Source: Entamoeba invadens IP1 (taxonomy: Eukaryota > Evosea > Mastigamoebida > Endamoebidae). From it: a stretch of 64,000 nt of DNA. Made by a program: the position numbers and the translations under genes. The DNA lies in NCBI RefSeq assembly GCF_000330505.1, contig NW_004443767.1, forward strand, positions 72,475 to 136,474, read 5' to 3'. Below, one piece after another: positions 1 through 8,563 of the stretch. Each line of letters starts with the position of its first letter. The first letter of the stretch is position 1. The notes under the pieces are model-generated. The model was not told the origin of the DNA, did no database searches, and was given only the letters and a program-made list of their open reading frames with translations.

Positions 1-2
1 AC

Positions 3-1649
3 ATGGGGATGGACGAAAAACTCAAAGAAGCTGTGTTGAACCACATGCGAAGGACTCCAGTCTTATACCCAAAAGACCGTTTTGCGCTTGTTCTATTTGG
101 TGTTGACGCTCCTTCGGAAAAAATGCCCAACATAGTTCTTTCTCACTTTTTGGGATTCGCGTCGGGAGAGCTCTTCAAAAAGACGGAGGAGAAACTATCA
201 CATATTGTCCCTTCGACCAAAGTTACGCCACTGATTAGTGTGTTGGAGTTTGCCAACACCATTTTCGAGAGAGCTGTTGAAAGTAATCTCATCAACCAAC
301 GGCGGATAGTGTTTGTTGTGCCACCTGCGTTCTTTGAGACACATGAAATTACTCCCGAAATCAACGCTTATGTGACCTCTCATTCTGTCGTTCCAATCAT
401 TTTCTCATCACATTTTCCCGATTTTTTCCCGTTTCCGTGTTTCCAGTTAGAACGGTTGGAACGAGTGTCAATTGCTTTTCACAAAAGTTATGGGTACTAT
501 TATGACTTTGTTCCTTTTAACGGAACGCGGTGTCGGGTAATTGTGAATAACATTTTTGCTGATGTTCGTGCTTCTACTTTAGGAAATGTTTTAGTCGAAA
601 AACAAAAGTTTCGGCGAGTTGTTGGCAAAATCAGAAAAGATGAGATTGAAGAGGCGAAACTGCGCGAATTACCAGTTCCGACTGATGAGGACGGAAATTG
701 GGAGTACGCCTACAACGCTAAGAAGCTTGTTTTTACCGAAGACGACTACCAGAAGTTGCACCGAATCCCCGACGAATTCAAAAATAGTATTCGGGTGCGT
801 GGAAAAATTGATGTGGATCTTATAACTGAAACAATCGGAAAACCGATGTTTATACGACCAACCGGGGATTCGGTTGAGTGGTACGAGGCTTTATATAAAA
901 GTTTATATGAAAAACACGTGGCGTTACGTTGCGACTTTTTAATGATAACAGCGATGAGGGACTCTGTCGTTGTTGCATTGGAATCATTTGAAGAGATCTT
1001 CCCAAGGGGTTTATATATACTTGTCATTCCGTTTTATCAAGATTATTTAACTATTAATTATGGAGACAAGTGTTATGACTATAGTAAAATTGAGGTGGCG
1101 TCAGAGGCTAATCTGGCTGTTAAACGACTCATCGAAACAACAACTAAAGAAAATCTCGACTTGTTGCAACTCAAAAATCCCGCAGTTCAAAAGAGATTGG
1201 ATGTGATTGCAGAGATTGTCGAAGGAGATGTGAGGGTGGAACGAAACCGAGAGAATGAGAGACTTGCCAGAATGAGAGAAACAGAAGATGAGCGAAAAAC
1301 GGAGAAAGAAGTCAACGAGGTCAGTGCTTTCTTTTATGTACAGCCCATTTTAAAAAACTCAAGTAGGAAACAGGTCATACCTGAAATGGGGGAAGATGAA
1401 ATGCTCAAGATATTCAACGAAATAAACGACGGAAAATATGCAAGATTGACAGTGCCTATTTTGAAGAGTTTTTTGATGGCGTCGCACGTTGTTGTTACAA
1501 ATAAAGATAAAAAAATGGATTTACTTGAAAAGGCAAAAAGACTTGTTGAAAAAATCCAAAGTGAGATGGAAAAAGAGGATGAGGAGGCAGAACAAGGCGA
1601 TAACGCCAATAATGTTGAAGAAGCCCAAAACGAAGAGGAGCAACAATAA
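3..1649 (+). CDS. KU70: Ku70-like DNA end-binding protein, 5' end outside the window
   Basis: The 548 codons read here contain the back of a vWA-like domain (about residues 1-170), a Ku beta-barrel core (about 200-400) and a C-terminal SAP-type helix-extended-helix (about 475-520, pattern LTVPILKSFL then basic KDKK). That order is the Ku70 layout; Ku80 lacks the SAP. Ku70 pairs with Ku80 to bind DNA ends in non-homologous end joining and at telomeres. The usual first vWA strand, with its Asp, is missing and the Met is the third base of the window, so the true start almost certainly lies upstream. The tail is acidic. The function is assigned by domain order and core similarity, not by an alignment score. 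Confidence 0.72.
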   Translation: MGMDEKLKEAVLNHMRRTPVLYPKDRFALVLFGVDAPSEKMPNIVLSHFLGFASGELFKKTEEKLSHIVPSTKVTPLISVLEFANTIFERAVESNLINQRRIVFVVPPAFFETHEITPEINAYVTSHSVVPIIFSSHFPDFFPFPCFQLERLERVSIAFHKSYGYYYDFVPFNGTRCRVIVNNIFADVRASTLGNVLVEKQKFRRVVGKIRKDEIEEAKLRELPVPTDEDGNWEYAYNAKKLVFTEDDYQKLHRIPDEFKNSIRVRGKIDVDLITETIGKPMFIRPTGDSVEWYEALYKSLYEKHVALRCDFLMITAMRDSVVVALESFEEIFPRGLYILVIPFYQDYLTINYGDKCYDYSKIEVASEANLAVKRLIETTTKENLDLLQLKNPAVQKRLDVIAEIVEGDVRVERNRENERLARMRETEDERKTEKEVNEVSAFFYVQPILKNSSRKQVIPEMGEDEMLKIFNEINDGKYARLTVPILKSFLMASHVVVTNKDKKMDLLEKAKRLVEKIQSEMEKEDEEAEQGDNANNVEEAQNEEEQQ

Positions 1650-2206
1650 AGTTAAAACACAGAAGATGAGTAATTGGATTATTTTTATATTTTTTTAATT
1701 AATAATTTTTTATTATAAATATTACAAATTTAATAGTTTTGATGTTTTAATTTTTTTTTGATTTTTTATTATCATAATATACATTTTAGCTAGAAAAATC
1801 TTAGTAAATTCTATTGAAATTAGTTATATCTTCATGTATTATACAAATGTTTATTATTGTTATAATAATTATAATAATAATTATTATTATTTTTTACTAT
1901 TTTTATAATAAAATATAAAATATTATAATTTAATTATGGTTCTAAATATATTGTACCATAATTTAATTATATTTATAATTATAATAATTTACCAATTGTA
2001 AGCTCAATTTAATGACAATAAAAGAAAATAATAACAAAACCATATAACTAAACATACAAAAACAACAAACTACAAGAACTTAATTAATAGTTTAAATAAC
2101 TAAATATATCAAAGTGAATTGAACAAAGTGAAAATGACAAGGACTTTCCACGAAAGTCAGTGCACTCTATAAAACGTGAATTTTCAATATCTATTTCATC
2201 GCACAA
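1650..2206. other. AT-rich intergenic spacer
   Basis: No coding signal. It is mostly A/T runs, with the promoter elements of the next gene in the last 90 bases. Confidence 0.6.
2119..2174 (+). promoter_or_regulatory. Promoter with GAAC-like box, perfect palindrome and TATA-like box
   Basis: A GAAC motif lies near 2119. A perfect 7-bp inverted repeat, GACTTTC-CAC-GAAAGTC, lies at 2142-2158. A CTATAAAACG TATA-like box follows at 2167-2176, and the ATG is at 2207. GAAC and TATA-like boxes are known Entamoeba core elements; the palindrome is a candidate site for a dimeric regulator. Confidence 0.5.
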
Positions 2207-2809
2207 ATGTTCACAATCATTCTCTCAATTATTCTTCTCTCTCGATCCGAATCTATTCTCTACCAAGATGGTGATTTTGGTTGGACGCTGAATGATTCTG
2301 CCTTCATTGGGTATGGCAAACATGAAGTTGAAGGGAAGACGTGGTTAGGTGGTAACATGCAGATTTCCGACATGTTGAAGTTCAATGGTGAAGAGCAGAC
2401 AATCAACGACAAAGGTCTTTGTTTTACATCACAATGGACGTCCAACGATGATTCTGTCAGAATGAAAGTACGTATTCTTCCTGATGAGTTTCGTGGTGAT
2501 GATGATCCCAAGACGGGTTTAATAGTACGAGTCTTTAATAAGAAAGAATATTGTGTCAGTTTAGAAGAACCCGAGTTCGATGTTCGAATCGTCACTCAAG
2601 TCAAATACGTGTCAATTCAACTCTACCAAACTCTGGAAAACACTAAGAGCTTCGTCTACTTTAATAACATTAAATTCCAATCTAAATATCCTCAAAATAA
2701 TAATCAAGTCTCGGACCAATCTATTGACTGGAGCGCAAATAATGGAAATGACGGAGTCTCTTCTCTTATGATTGCCGCTGCTCTTGTACTCATACTCTTC
2801 TTATTCTAA
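2207..2809 (+). CDS. Small secreted or GPI-anchored surface protein, unknown function
   Basis: 200 residues. The N-terminus is a clear signal peptide (MFTIILSIILLSRSES). The last 16 residues are hydrophobic (SSLMIAAALVLILFLF), preceded by small residues and with no basic cytoplasmic tail, as in GPI-attachment signals. The middle is beta-rich with two cysteines (about 71 and 116) that could pair. I do not recognise the family. It probably sits on the plasma or vacuolar membrane. A single-pass membrane protein with almost no cytoplasmic tail is the alternative. Confidence 0.7.
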   Translation: MFTIILSIILLSRSESILYQDGDFGWTLNDSAFIGYGKHEVEGKTWLGGNMQISDMLKFNGEEQTINDKGLCFTSQWTSNDDSVRMKVRILPDEFRGDDDPKTGLIVRVFNKKEYCVSLEEPEFDVRIVTQVKYVSIQLYQTLENTKSFVYFNNIKFQSKYPQNNNQVSDQSIDWSANNGNDGVSSLMIAAALVLILFLF

Positions 2810-3074
2810 CTCTAATTGACTTTGACTGCTTTATAGTTCTTCGTATGGATTTTTTATTATTTATTGGTGGTTTTGAAATATAGTATAAATTATAATTGTT
2901 TTTCTATTCTTATATGAAATGTATACTATTATAGTAGTTTTATTATTATTTATTATACTCCAATGACTTTTTCTTTATAAAATAATAAAATAACTATATT
3001 AACGAGTTAGATGTGAAATGCAAAATCAGGAAAATATGCAGCTGAAACCTTGGTGTGGCCAAAACAGGCATCTC

Positions 3075-4049
3075 CTAAACAAAGTTTGGAGTTGTTTTGG
3101 TTCTGCTCGTTGAGAGTCCCTCAACGACATCATAAAAGTCGTTGTTGTAACAATACCAACTGGAACAAACAGGAAACTCCTCCTCAATACTTCCTATATC
3201 ATTTTGGCTCAAATTTTCGTAAATTTTCGGGAAAGTCAACGAGAGACAATAACATTTATAAAAACAATTTCTTCCGATAGAAGTGATAGATTGAGGAATA
3301 GTGAGATTGACAAGTGATTTGCACTCTTCGAAAGAGCTGTTCCCAAGTTGAGTCAGTGTCTGTTCCAGATTTATTTGTGAGAGGGAATAACATTTGTAAA
3401 AACAAAAATTTGGGATTTTCATAATCTGGGTTGACAGTTTGACAGTGGAAAGTGATGAACACTCCCCAAAACAGTAATTTCCAATTTGTGTGACACTATC
3501 TGGCAGAATAATCTCCTTCAAACTATTACAACTCATAAAGCAGTAGTTACCCATAACTTGTAGAGTTGTTGTAAGTTTGACGGTTTGGAGAAAATTGCAC
3601 TTTTGAAAACACCTGTTTCCTATTGAAAATAGTTTTTGTGAGCAAAAAGCGGAAATTTGTGAGTTGGAGAAAATCCCGTCACCAAGCGCCGTCACTTTTT
3701 CAATCACCTTTTTAAAATTAAAATTTGAGTTATTCACAATGTCGCTTTTTGTTAAGCAAACTCTTTTACAATTAACTTTGTCATGATTTTCTTTGAGATA
3801 CTGTGTGTACGTAAGTTCAAACCAGATCACTGTCTGGGGGAACTCAGAAAAACGAAGGTCGAACGTTGAATATAAGTTCAGTCGTTTAAGATTTGGAAAA
3901 AGTGACTTTGTTCGTTCCGTCAATGCAGTCGGATTGCTTGTCATTTCAGAAAACGAAGAGCCAAACTTATGGTTTACTAATAGTAAGTTTAGAAGAATTC
4001 GTGTATCAGAAATCGCGCTAATCACTTCTTGGATAACATTTTGATCCAT
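3075..4049 (-). CDS. BspA-type leucine-rich repeat protein (LRR_5)
   Basis: 324 residues. An N-terminal helical region of the kind seen in Entamoeba LRR families (LLNLLLVNHKF, about 15-45) precedes about six 23-residue BspA-type repeats (about 125-285), with the recurring pattern IGNxCFxxCxSLxxIxLPxSVTxIG. Repeats of this sort are protein-interaction solenoids; the family is hugely expanded in Entamoeba and some members are at the surface. No signal peptide or membrane segment is visible, so a cytosolic place is as likely. The repeats stop about 30 residues before the end, so the tail may be shortened relative to longer family members. Confidence 0.75.
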   Translation of the reverse strand: MDQNVIQEVISAISDTRILLNLLLVNHKFGSSFSEMTSNPTALTERTKSLFPNLKRLNLYSTFDLRFSEFPQTVIWFELTYTQYLKENHDKVNCKRVCLTKSDIVNNSNFNFKKVIEKVTALGDGIFSNSQISAFCSQKLFSIGNRCFQKCNFLQTVKLTTTLQVMGNYCFMSCNSLKEIILPDSVTQIGNYCFGECSSLSTVKLSTQIMKIPNFCFYKCYSLSQINLEQTLTQLGNSSFEECKSLVNLTIPQSITSIGRNCFYKCYCLSLTFPKIYENLSQNDIGSIEEEFPVCSSWYCYNNDFYDVVEGLSTSRTKTTPNFV

Positions 4050-4296
4050 TATTCTATTTTAGTTTCTATTTTTTTGTCGAAAAAAAACAATACAATAAAT
4101 TAATAATTAATAATTAAATTTCTATAAATGAAGAAATAAAAAAAGATTTTTATAAATTGGTTGTACTAAAAATAAACCAAAATAACAAAATTTTGAGAAT
4201 TACTAAAAAACCAATTTCGAAATTCAAAAAAGTGCACCTTTTAGAGGTTCTTAATATTATTGAATCTTCTTTCGAACTACTTATCTTCAAATATCA

Positions 4297-5195
4297 ATGG
4301 GAAATACACCAAGCACAGGCGACAAATATGAGTTGAAACTAAACTTTGATTCAGTCGATGCTGTGTCAAAACAGCTAGAAACAAATGGACTGAAGTTTGT
4401 TACTGACGTCTATTGGTTCATTTTATAATTTTCAAATTGTTTATTAATAGTACATTTTTAATTAATTAATAATTATAATTCATTATGATATTGAAATGGT
4501 ACAGAACACCGCATTACTCACAAAAAGAGATCTGATTGTCTATATTGGAATAGACTATACGGCAAGTAACTCTCGAGCGAGCAACATGTCTTTTGGAGGG
4601 ATACCGTTGCACTCGATTGGCAACCAAATCATCAATCCGTATCAACAAGTGTTGACTATTGTTGGCAAACAACTTCAAAAATTGACAAAAGAGATTTCTT
4701 TGTTTTCCTTTGGGGATTCCATCTCAAGAGGTACTGGGGTTTGTAATATGAATAAAGACGGCCCTCTTAGTACCTACGATGACGTGATCAATATATACAA
4801 CAAATCAACACCATTCATCACACTCTCGGGACCAACTAACTTCGCGCCACTCATTAACAAAGCAGTTGAAAACGCGGCGGAAGCGAAGGGAAAAACACTC
4901 ATTTTGATGTTTGTTATGGTATTAAGGCTCTGTTGGACTTATTTGTAGAATATGCGACGGACACGTCACAGAAACCGAACCAACGTACAAAGCAGTTGAC
5001 GCCGCACGCGAACAAAATATCGAGGTCGTCTGTATCGGCGTCGGAGATGGTCCGTTCGGAAAAATGTCGACGCAACTCAACCTCCCAAATTTCCATTTCA
5101 TCAACTTTACAACATTAAAAGAACAATACCAAGAGAAGGTGGAAGAGTACCTGAGCATAGCGGTGCTCCAAGATTTGGTTTCTTTCAAGAATTGA
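4297..5195 (+). CDS. Copine-type vWA protein with N-myristoylation signal, three exons
   Basis: Proposed exons are 4297-4394, 4528-4908 and 4949-5195, giving 241 residues. Both donors are GTTTGT. The second intron (40 nt) ends TAG; the first ends AAG, the only acceptor that keeps the frame. The protein starts MGNTPS, a good myristoylation signal (Gly2, Ser6). The vWA domain carries a copine MIDAS-like DYTASNS motif, and CDGHVTE appears only when the second intron is removed. There are no C2 domains, unlike animal copines, so membrane binding would come from the lipid. This is the usual short copine-like form in amoebae. The first intron boundary is less certain than the second. Confidence 0.75.
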
Positions 5196-5566
5196 CTACT
5201 TTTGTGTTTCTGTTGGGTAAATGATTGATACTCCGCCGTCTTTCGACAATGAATGGATCATCTGTGATGTTTAAAATATCACAAAGAATAGTTGGAGGTA
5301 CTTTATTGTTGTTATAATAATTATATTTTATATTCTTTACACTGTAAATTCCTCGCTTATCTGTCCTCTCGTTCCACAACTCATTTTTTTCTTCAATCTG
5401 AAGATTTCAGAAAAAAATTGTCATATGTTTTGGAAATAGTAATTATAGCTATACATAAACTATACAATAAGTACAAAAATGGCTGATATGAATTGAGATG
5501 GAACTGTCATTTTTGAAGAAAAAACGGATCGCCAAAATAAACACTACTAATTCTAATTCAAAATTG

Positions 5567-5908
5567 ATGAGTTACGGGCATGTAGACCAAGACAGGATGT
5601 TGAACGCGACCCAACGCCTTGATGAGGCGACGGACCAGATCGAACAGTCGAACGCGATCTTAGAAGATACAGTTGGTGTCGAGATGGATTCATTACAAGA
5701 ACTCCGAAGACAAAGAGAGGTTATTTCGAGTGACAAAGACACACTGGACAAGGTCAACATCGACTTGGACACGTCGAATAAAACACTCAAGGGGATGCTC
5801 AGAAGAGCAATCACAAACAAAATCTTCCTTTGTGTTATTATCATCGTTTTCCTCGTCATCATTGGCCTCGTCATTTACTTCGGATTTTTCTTTTTCAAGA
5901 AAGACTGA
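5567..5908 (+). CDS. VTI1: Vti1-like Qb-SNARE, short form
   Basis: The SNARE helix (about residues 7-70), the adjoining GMLRRAITNKI linker and a C-terminal membrane anchor of about 23 hydrophobic residues match the Vti1 family, which works in endosome, Golgi and vacuole fusion. An upstream in-frame ATG at 5498 would add 23 basic residues. I prefer the ATG at 5567 because an Inr-like TAATTCAAAATTG abuts it and a GAAC motif lies at 5501. With either start the protein has no room for the N-terminal Habc bundle of usual Vti1 (about 220 residues). No upstream exon encoding Habc could be found in 5196-5566. Confidence 0.72.
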   Translation: MSYGHVDQDRMLNATQRLDEATDQIEQSNAILEDTVGVEMDSLQELRRQREVISSDKDTLDKVNIDLDTSNKTLKGMLRRAITNKIFLCVIIIVFLVIIGLVIYFGFFFFKKD

Positions 5909-6464
5909 GCGAATTCTTTAATTTTTTTGCTGTTTTTATGTTTGGTCGTTCCGAATCTTGTAATCCACAATTCTCAATCTCGTTGTGGTTGATAGAATGA
6001 GTGTTTGGATGTTAAGATTTTCGGATATAAAGAAAATGTAAAGATTTTTAATTCATTCTTTTAAACAAATTTGTTATAACTTCTGAGGTAAACCAGGTAA
6101 GATTTGGTAATTATTAAAGTTAATTGCTCCAAAACAATTGTATAATAAAACTATAATTTAACTAAATTTATTAATACAATATTTATGGAAAGTGAAAAAA
6201 AAACAACTATCATTAATAATTCTTAAACTAGTAATAAACTAAAAAAATAATTCCATATTCTTGGTGTGTTATTATCAATACAAATTTAGCGAATCAAAAA
6301 GTTTAGATTCAAGTTTGATTAATTACAATTAAAAACAATAGCAACTTAATTTAATTTTTAATAAAATATTTTCGGAAAGCATCAAAATGATTTGATGAGA
6401 AAACGTGATTGACTTGGAGGAATGAAAGAACCAAAGAGAACGGAAAATACAGAGAAGGCAAAGC
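5909..6464. other. AT-rich intergenic spacer
   Basis: No gene seen. The 178-residue frame on the minus strand at 6329-6865 is antisense to the next gene. Confidence 0.55.
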
Positions 6465-7497
6465 ATGTTTGGAAGCAAAACGCCCAAACAGCGAACGATA
6501 CGCATATCAGTCGTCCGTTCCCACGCAGGCGGAAAAGAGTTTTGGAAACGTCTTGGTAAGGATTGGAAGAAGTTTGGAGCTGTTGAAATCAAGGTGTCGG
6601 TCAAGCTCATGAAAAAGGCTCTCACATACAAGGCATTACTTAAAGAGCGCCCAGACATCATAATATGCAGCGACACTGCGGGATCCCCATCCTCATTCAC
6701 TGCTGAAGAAGTTAAAAACCTTGAGAAGTACGTCGTCAACAACACATCGAAACATCTCATTGGGACGTACGCACTCTTCCAACACTTGGAGCATAGGACA
6801 AGCGAATATGACAATAGGATGATGTGCCCTTTCTTTGGAATTGACGAAAAAATGAAGTTCACCACTTTGAATATCGACCCAAGTGTAGTCTTTACTGTTT
6901 GTTGCTCTGGTATTTTTGTCTTGTTCTGTGTTTTGATTAAAATACAACGAATAAACTATTTCATCTGGTTTATTTAATAGTACAATTGATAAAATGGTTG
7001 AACAAAAAAGACAAACTTACAAAAAGCCAACAAGCGTTGAAAGTGTGTTGTGGAAAAATATGGACACGCCCTATCGGAGTGATGGGTACAGTCACACCCA
7101 ATTGCCAGTTTCGATGAATTGGTTTGACAAAGAAAATCATTTGTGCTGTGGGAAGGGTGCGACAATACTTGCAAGAAATGACGATGGCACTGCCGTTGTG
7201 TTATACAACTCGACCAAGACGTACTCAACGTTGTACATATCATCAATGCCAGAATTCAACACTATGGAAACAAACACCGACCTCCAGTTTTTTTACAATG
7301 CGTTTATATTCTTGACCGCAACAGATTCTCTACTTTCGCTCCAGGGACTTTGTATGAAATGTATTGGAAAGATGAACAAAAAGATCGAGAGGAGCATGAT
7401 TCCACCCCAACTACTTTCGACACTTGAAAACGCTTCGAGGAGGTATCACCACCACGTGCTGAAGGATAAAAAATATTTCCGAAAGCACATTGTATAA
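6465..7497 (+). CDS. ThuA-like protein (class I amidotransferase-like fold), two exons
   Basis: Proposed exons are 6465-6896 and 7027-7497 (300 residues), with donor GTTTGT and acceptor AAG in phase 0. The N-terminal strand RISVVRSHAGG, a central CSDTAGSPSSFTAEEVKNLE segment, LIGTYALF and the C-terminal block with a DDGTAVV turn and the last strand FYNAFIFLT follow the ThuA/trehalose-utilisation family, which shares the flavodoxin-like amidotransferase fold. Substrate is unknown; most ThuA proteins are not biochemically defined. A TAG acceptor at 6980 is more canonical but shifts the frame, so the junction should be confirmed from cDNA. Confidence 0.65.
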
Positions 7498-7626
7498 ATC
7501 GTTCACTCAAGAAAGATATAATCTAAACTGTATTTTGTCTAAATATTTTGAGTTAATTAAAATACAAAATATACACAAATAAATAATCCAATAATAAAAA
7601 GTTGAAAAAACTCAAAAACAAATTCA

Positions 7627-8462
7627 ATGGAACTTGACCGTGGTGTTTGTTTTAATACCAAACCAACAAATTGTTGAACTGACGTTCAGAATTGTCTAAT
7701 CCGTTTTCGTGCAGGGAAATTAGTCTTCGACAAAAACACGTTAACTCCTCTTCCGGAAAAAGGTTTAGTATCTGTCTATGTTGTTTGTCTTCCAACACCC
7801 AAATACAAAAACGAATAAAAATGACAATGCAGTCCATTGAAGGGATGATAACATTCGAGTGGAAGCGACGCGAGACGCAATACGTCGACACTGAAATGAT
7901 CATATTTCCCGGCGATGCTGTTGCGGTCCTCATCCCACAACGCAACAGTGGGTACGTTCAAATCAAAGAAACAAAGCGCACTGCCTTTTTCTGGAACCAA
8001 GAGACAGACCCCAAACTGTTTTCCAACGCACTTACTGAAATGCAGAAAGTTTTGGATGGTCAACAGATTTCCCCCATCGACACAACCGCTCCCCCCGCAG
8101 CAAAACCCATTTACAAAGTTAAAAACGGTAAAATCCAAATCGCAGACGTCTCTCTCCGTACCGTCGTCGACGCAAAAATAGTTGAAGAGATATTAAAAGA
8201 GCACCCTGAGGCCATACAGGAACTTGCATTGTTATGCCCACCCGACGAAGTTGATGGCAAAAATAGTGACCAGCTCATTCAAGTGATTCTTAATAACATT
8301 CACTCAAACCAATTCCAAGAGACTTTAAGACTGATAGAAACGGCTATCACAACAGGAGAAGGAGATGAAATATGTTCGCAGACCGGAGCTGAATTACATC
8401 ACCAAGGGCTTGGTGGGGTGAGACTTGTGTTGCTCGACATCATCAATAAATTTAAGATGTAA
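7627..8462 (+). CDS. RPN13: Rpn13/ADRM1 proteasomal ubiquitin receptor, three exons
   Basis: Exons are 7627-7644 (18 nt), 7690-7782 and 7833-8462, giving 246 residues. Both introns (45 and 50 nt) are GTTTGT...CAG in phase 0, and splicing restores a full Pru domain (about 8-105: RFRAGKLVFD, then FEWKRRE, MIIFPGDA and FFWNQE). The Pru domain docks on Rpn2 and binds ubiquitin. The C-terminal half (about 150-240) is a DEUBAD-type helical domain, which in other eukaryotes recruits and activates Uch37. An Inr-like AAATTCA immediately precedes the ATG. A long uninterrupted frame from 7692 is misleading: it would lack the first two Pru strands. Confidence 0.88.
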
Positions 8463-8563
8463 GTCTTTTCTTTCCAACTCGTTCATTTTAATTTATTTCA
8501 TCAATTGAAATATTTAAATAAACCTTCACAGGTCGAGAAATTTGTAATAACAAAAAAATGAAT

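Noticed and set aside
6329..6865. 178-codon frame on the minus strand
   Set aside because: It is antisense to the ThuA-like exon and has no recognisable content.
7692..7820. Open frame upstream of 7821 as the Rpn13 N-terminus
   Set aside because: It lacks the first Pru strands, which appear only in another frame when two GTTTGT...CAG introns are removed.
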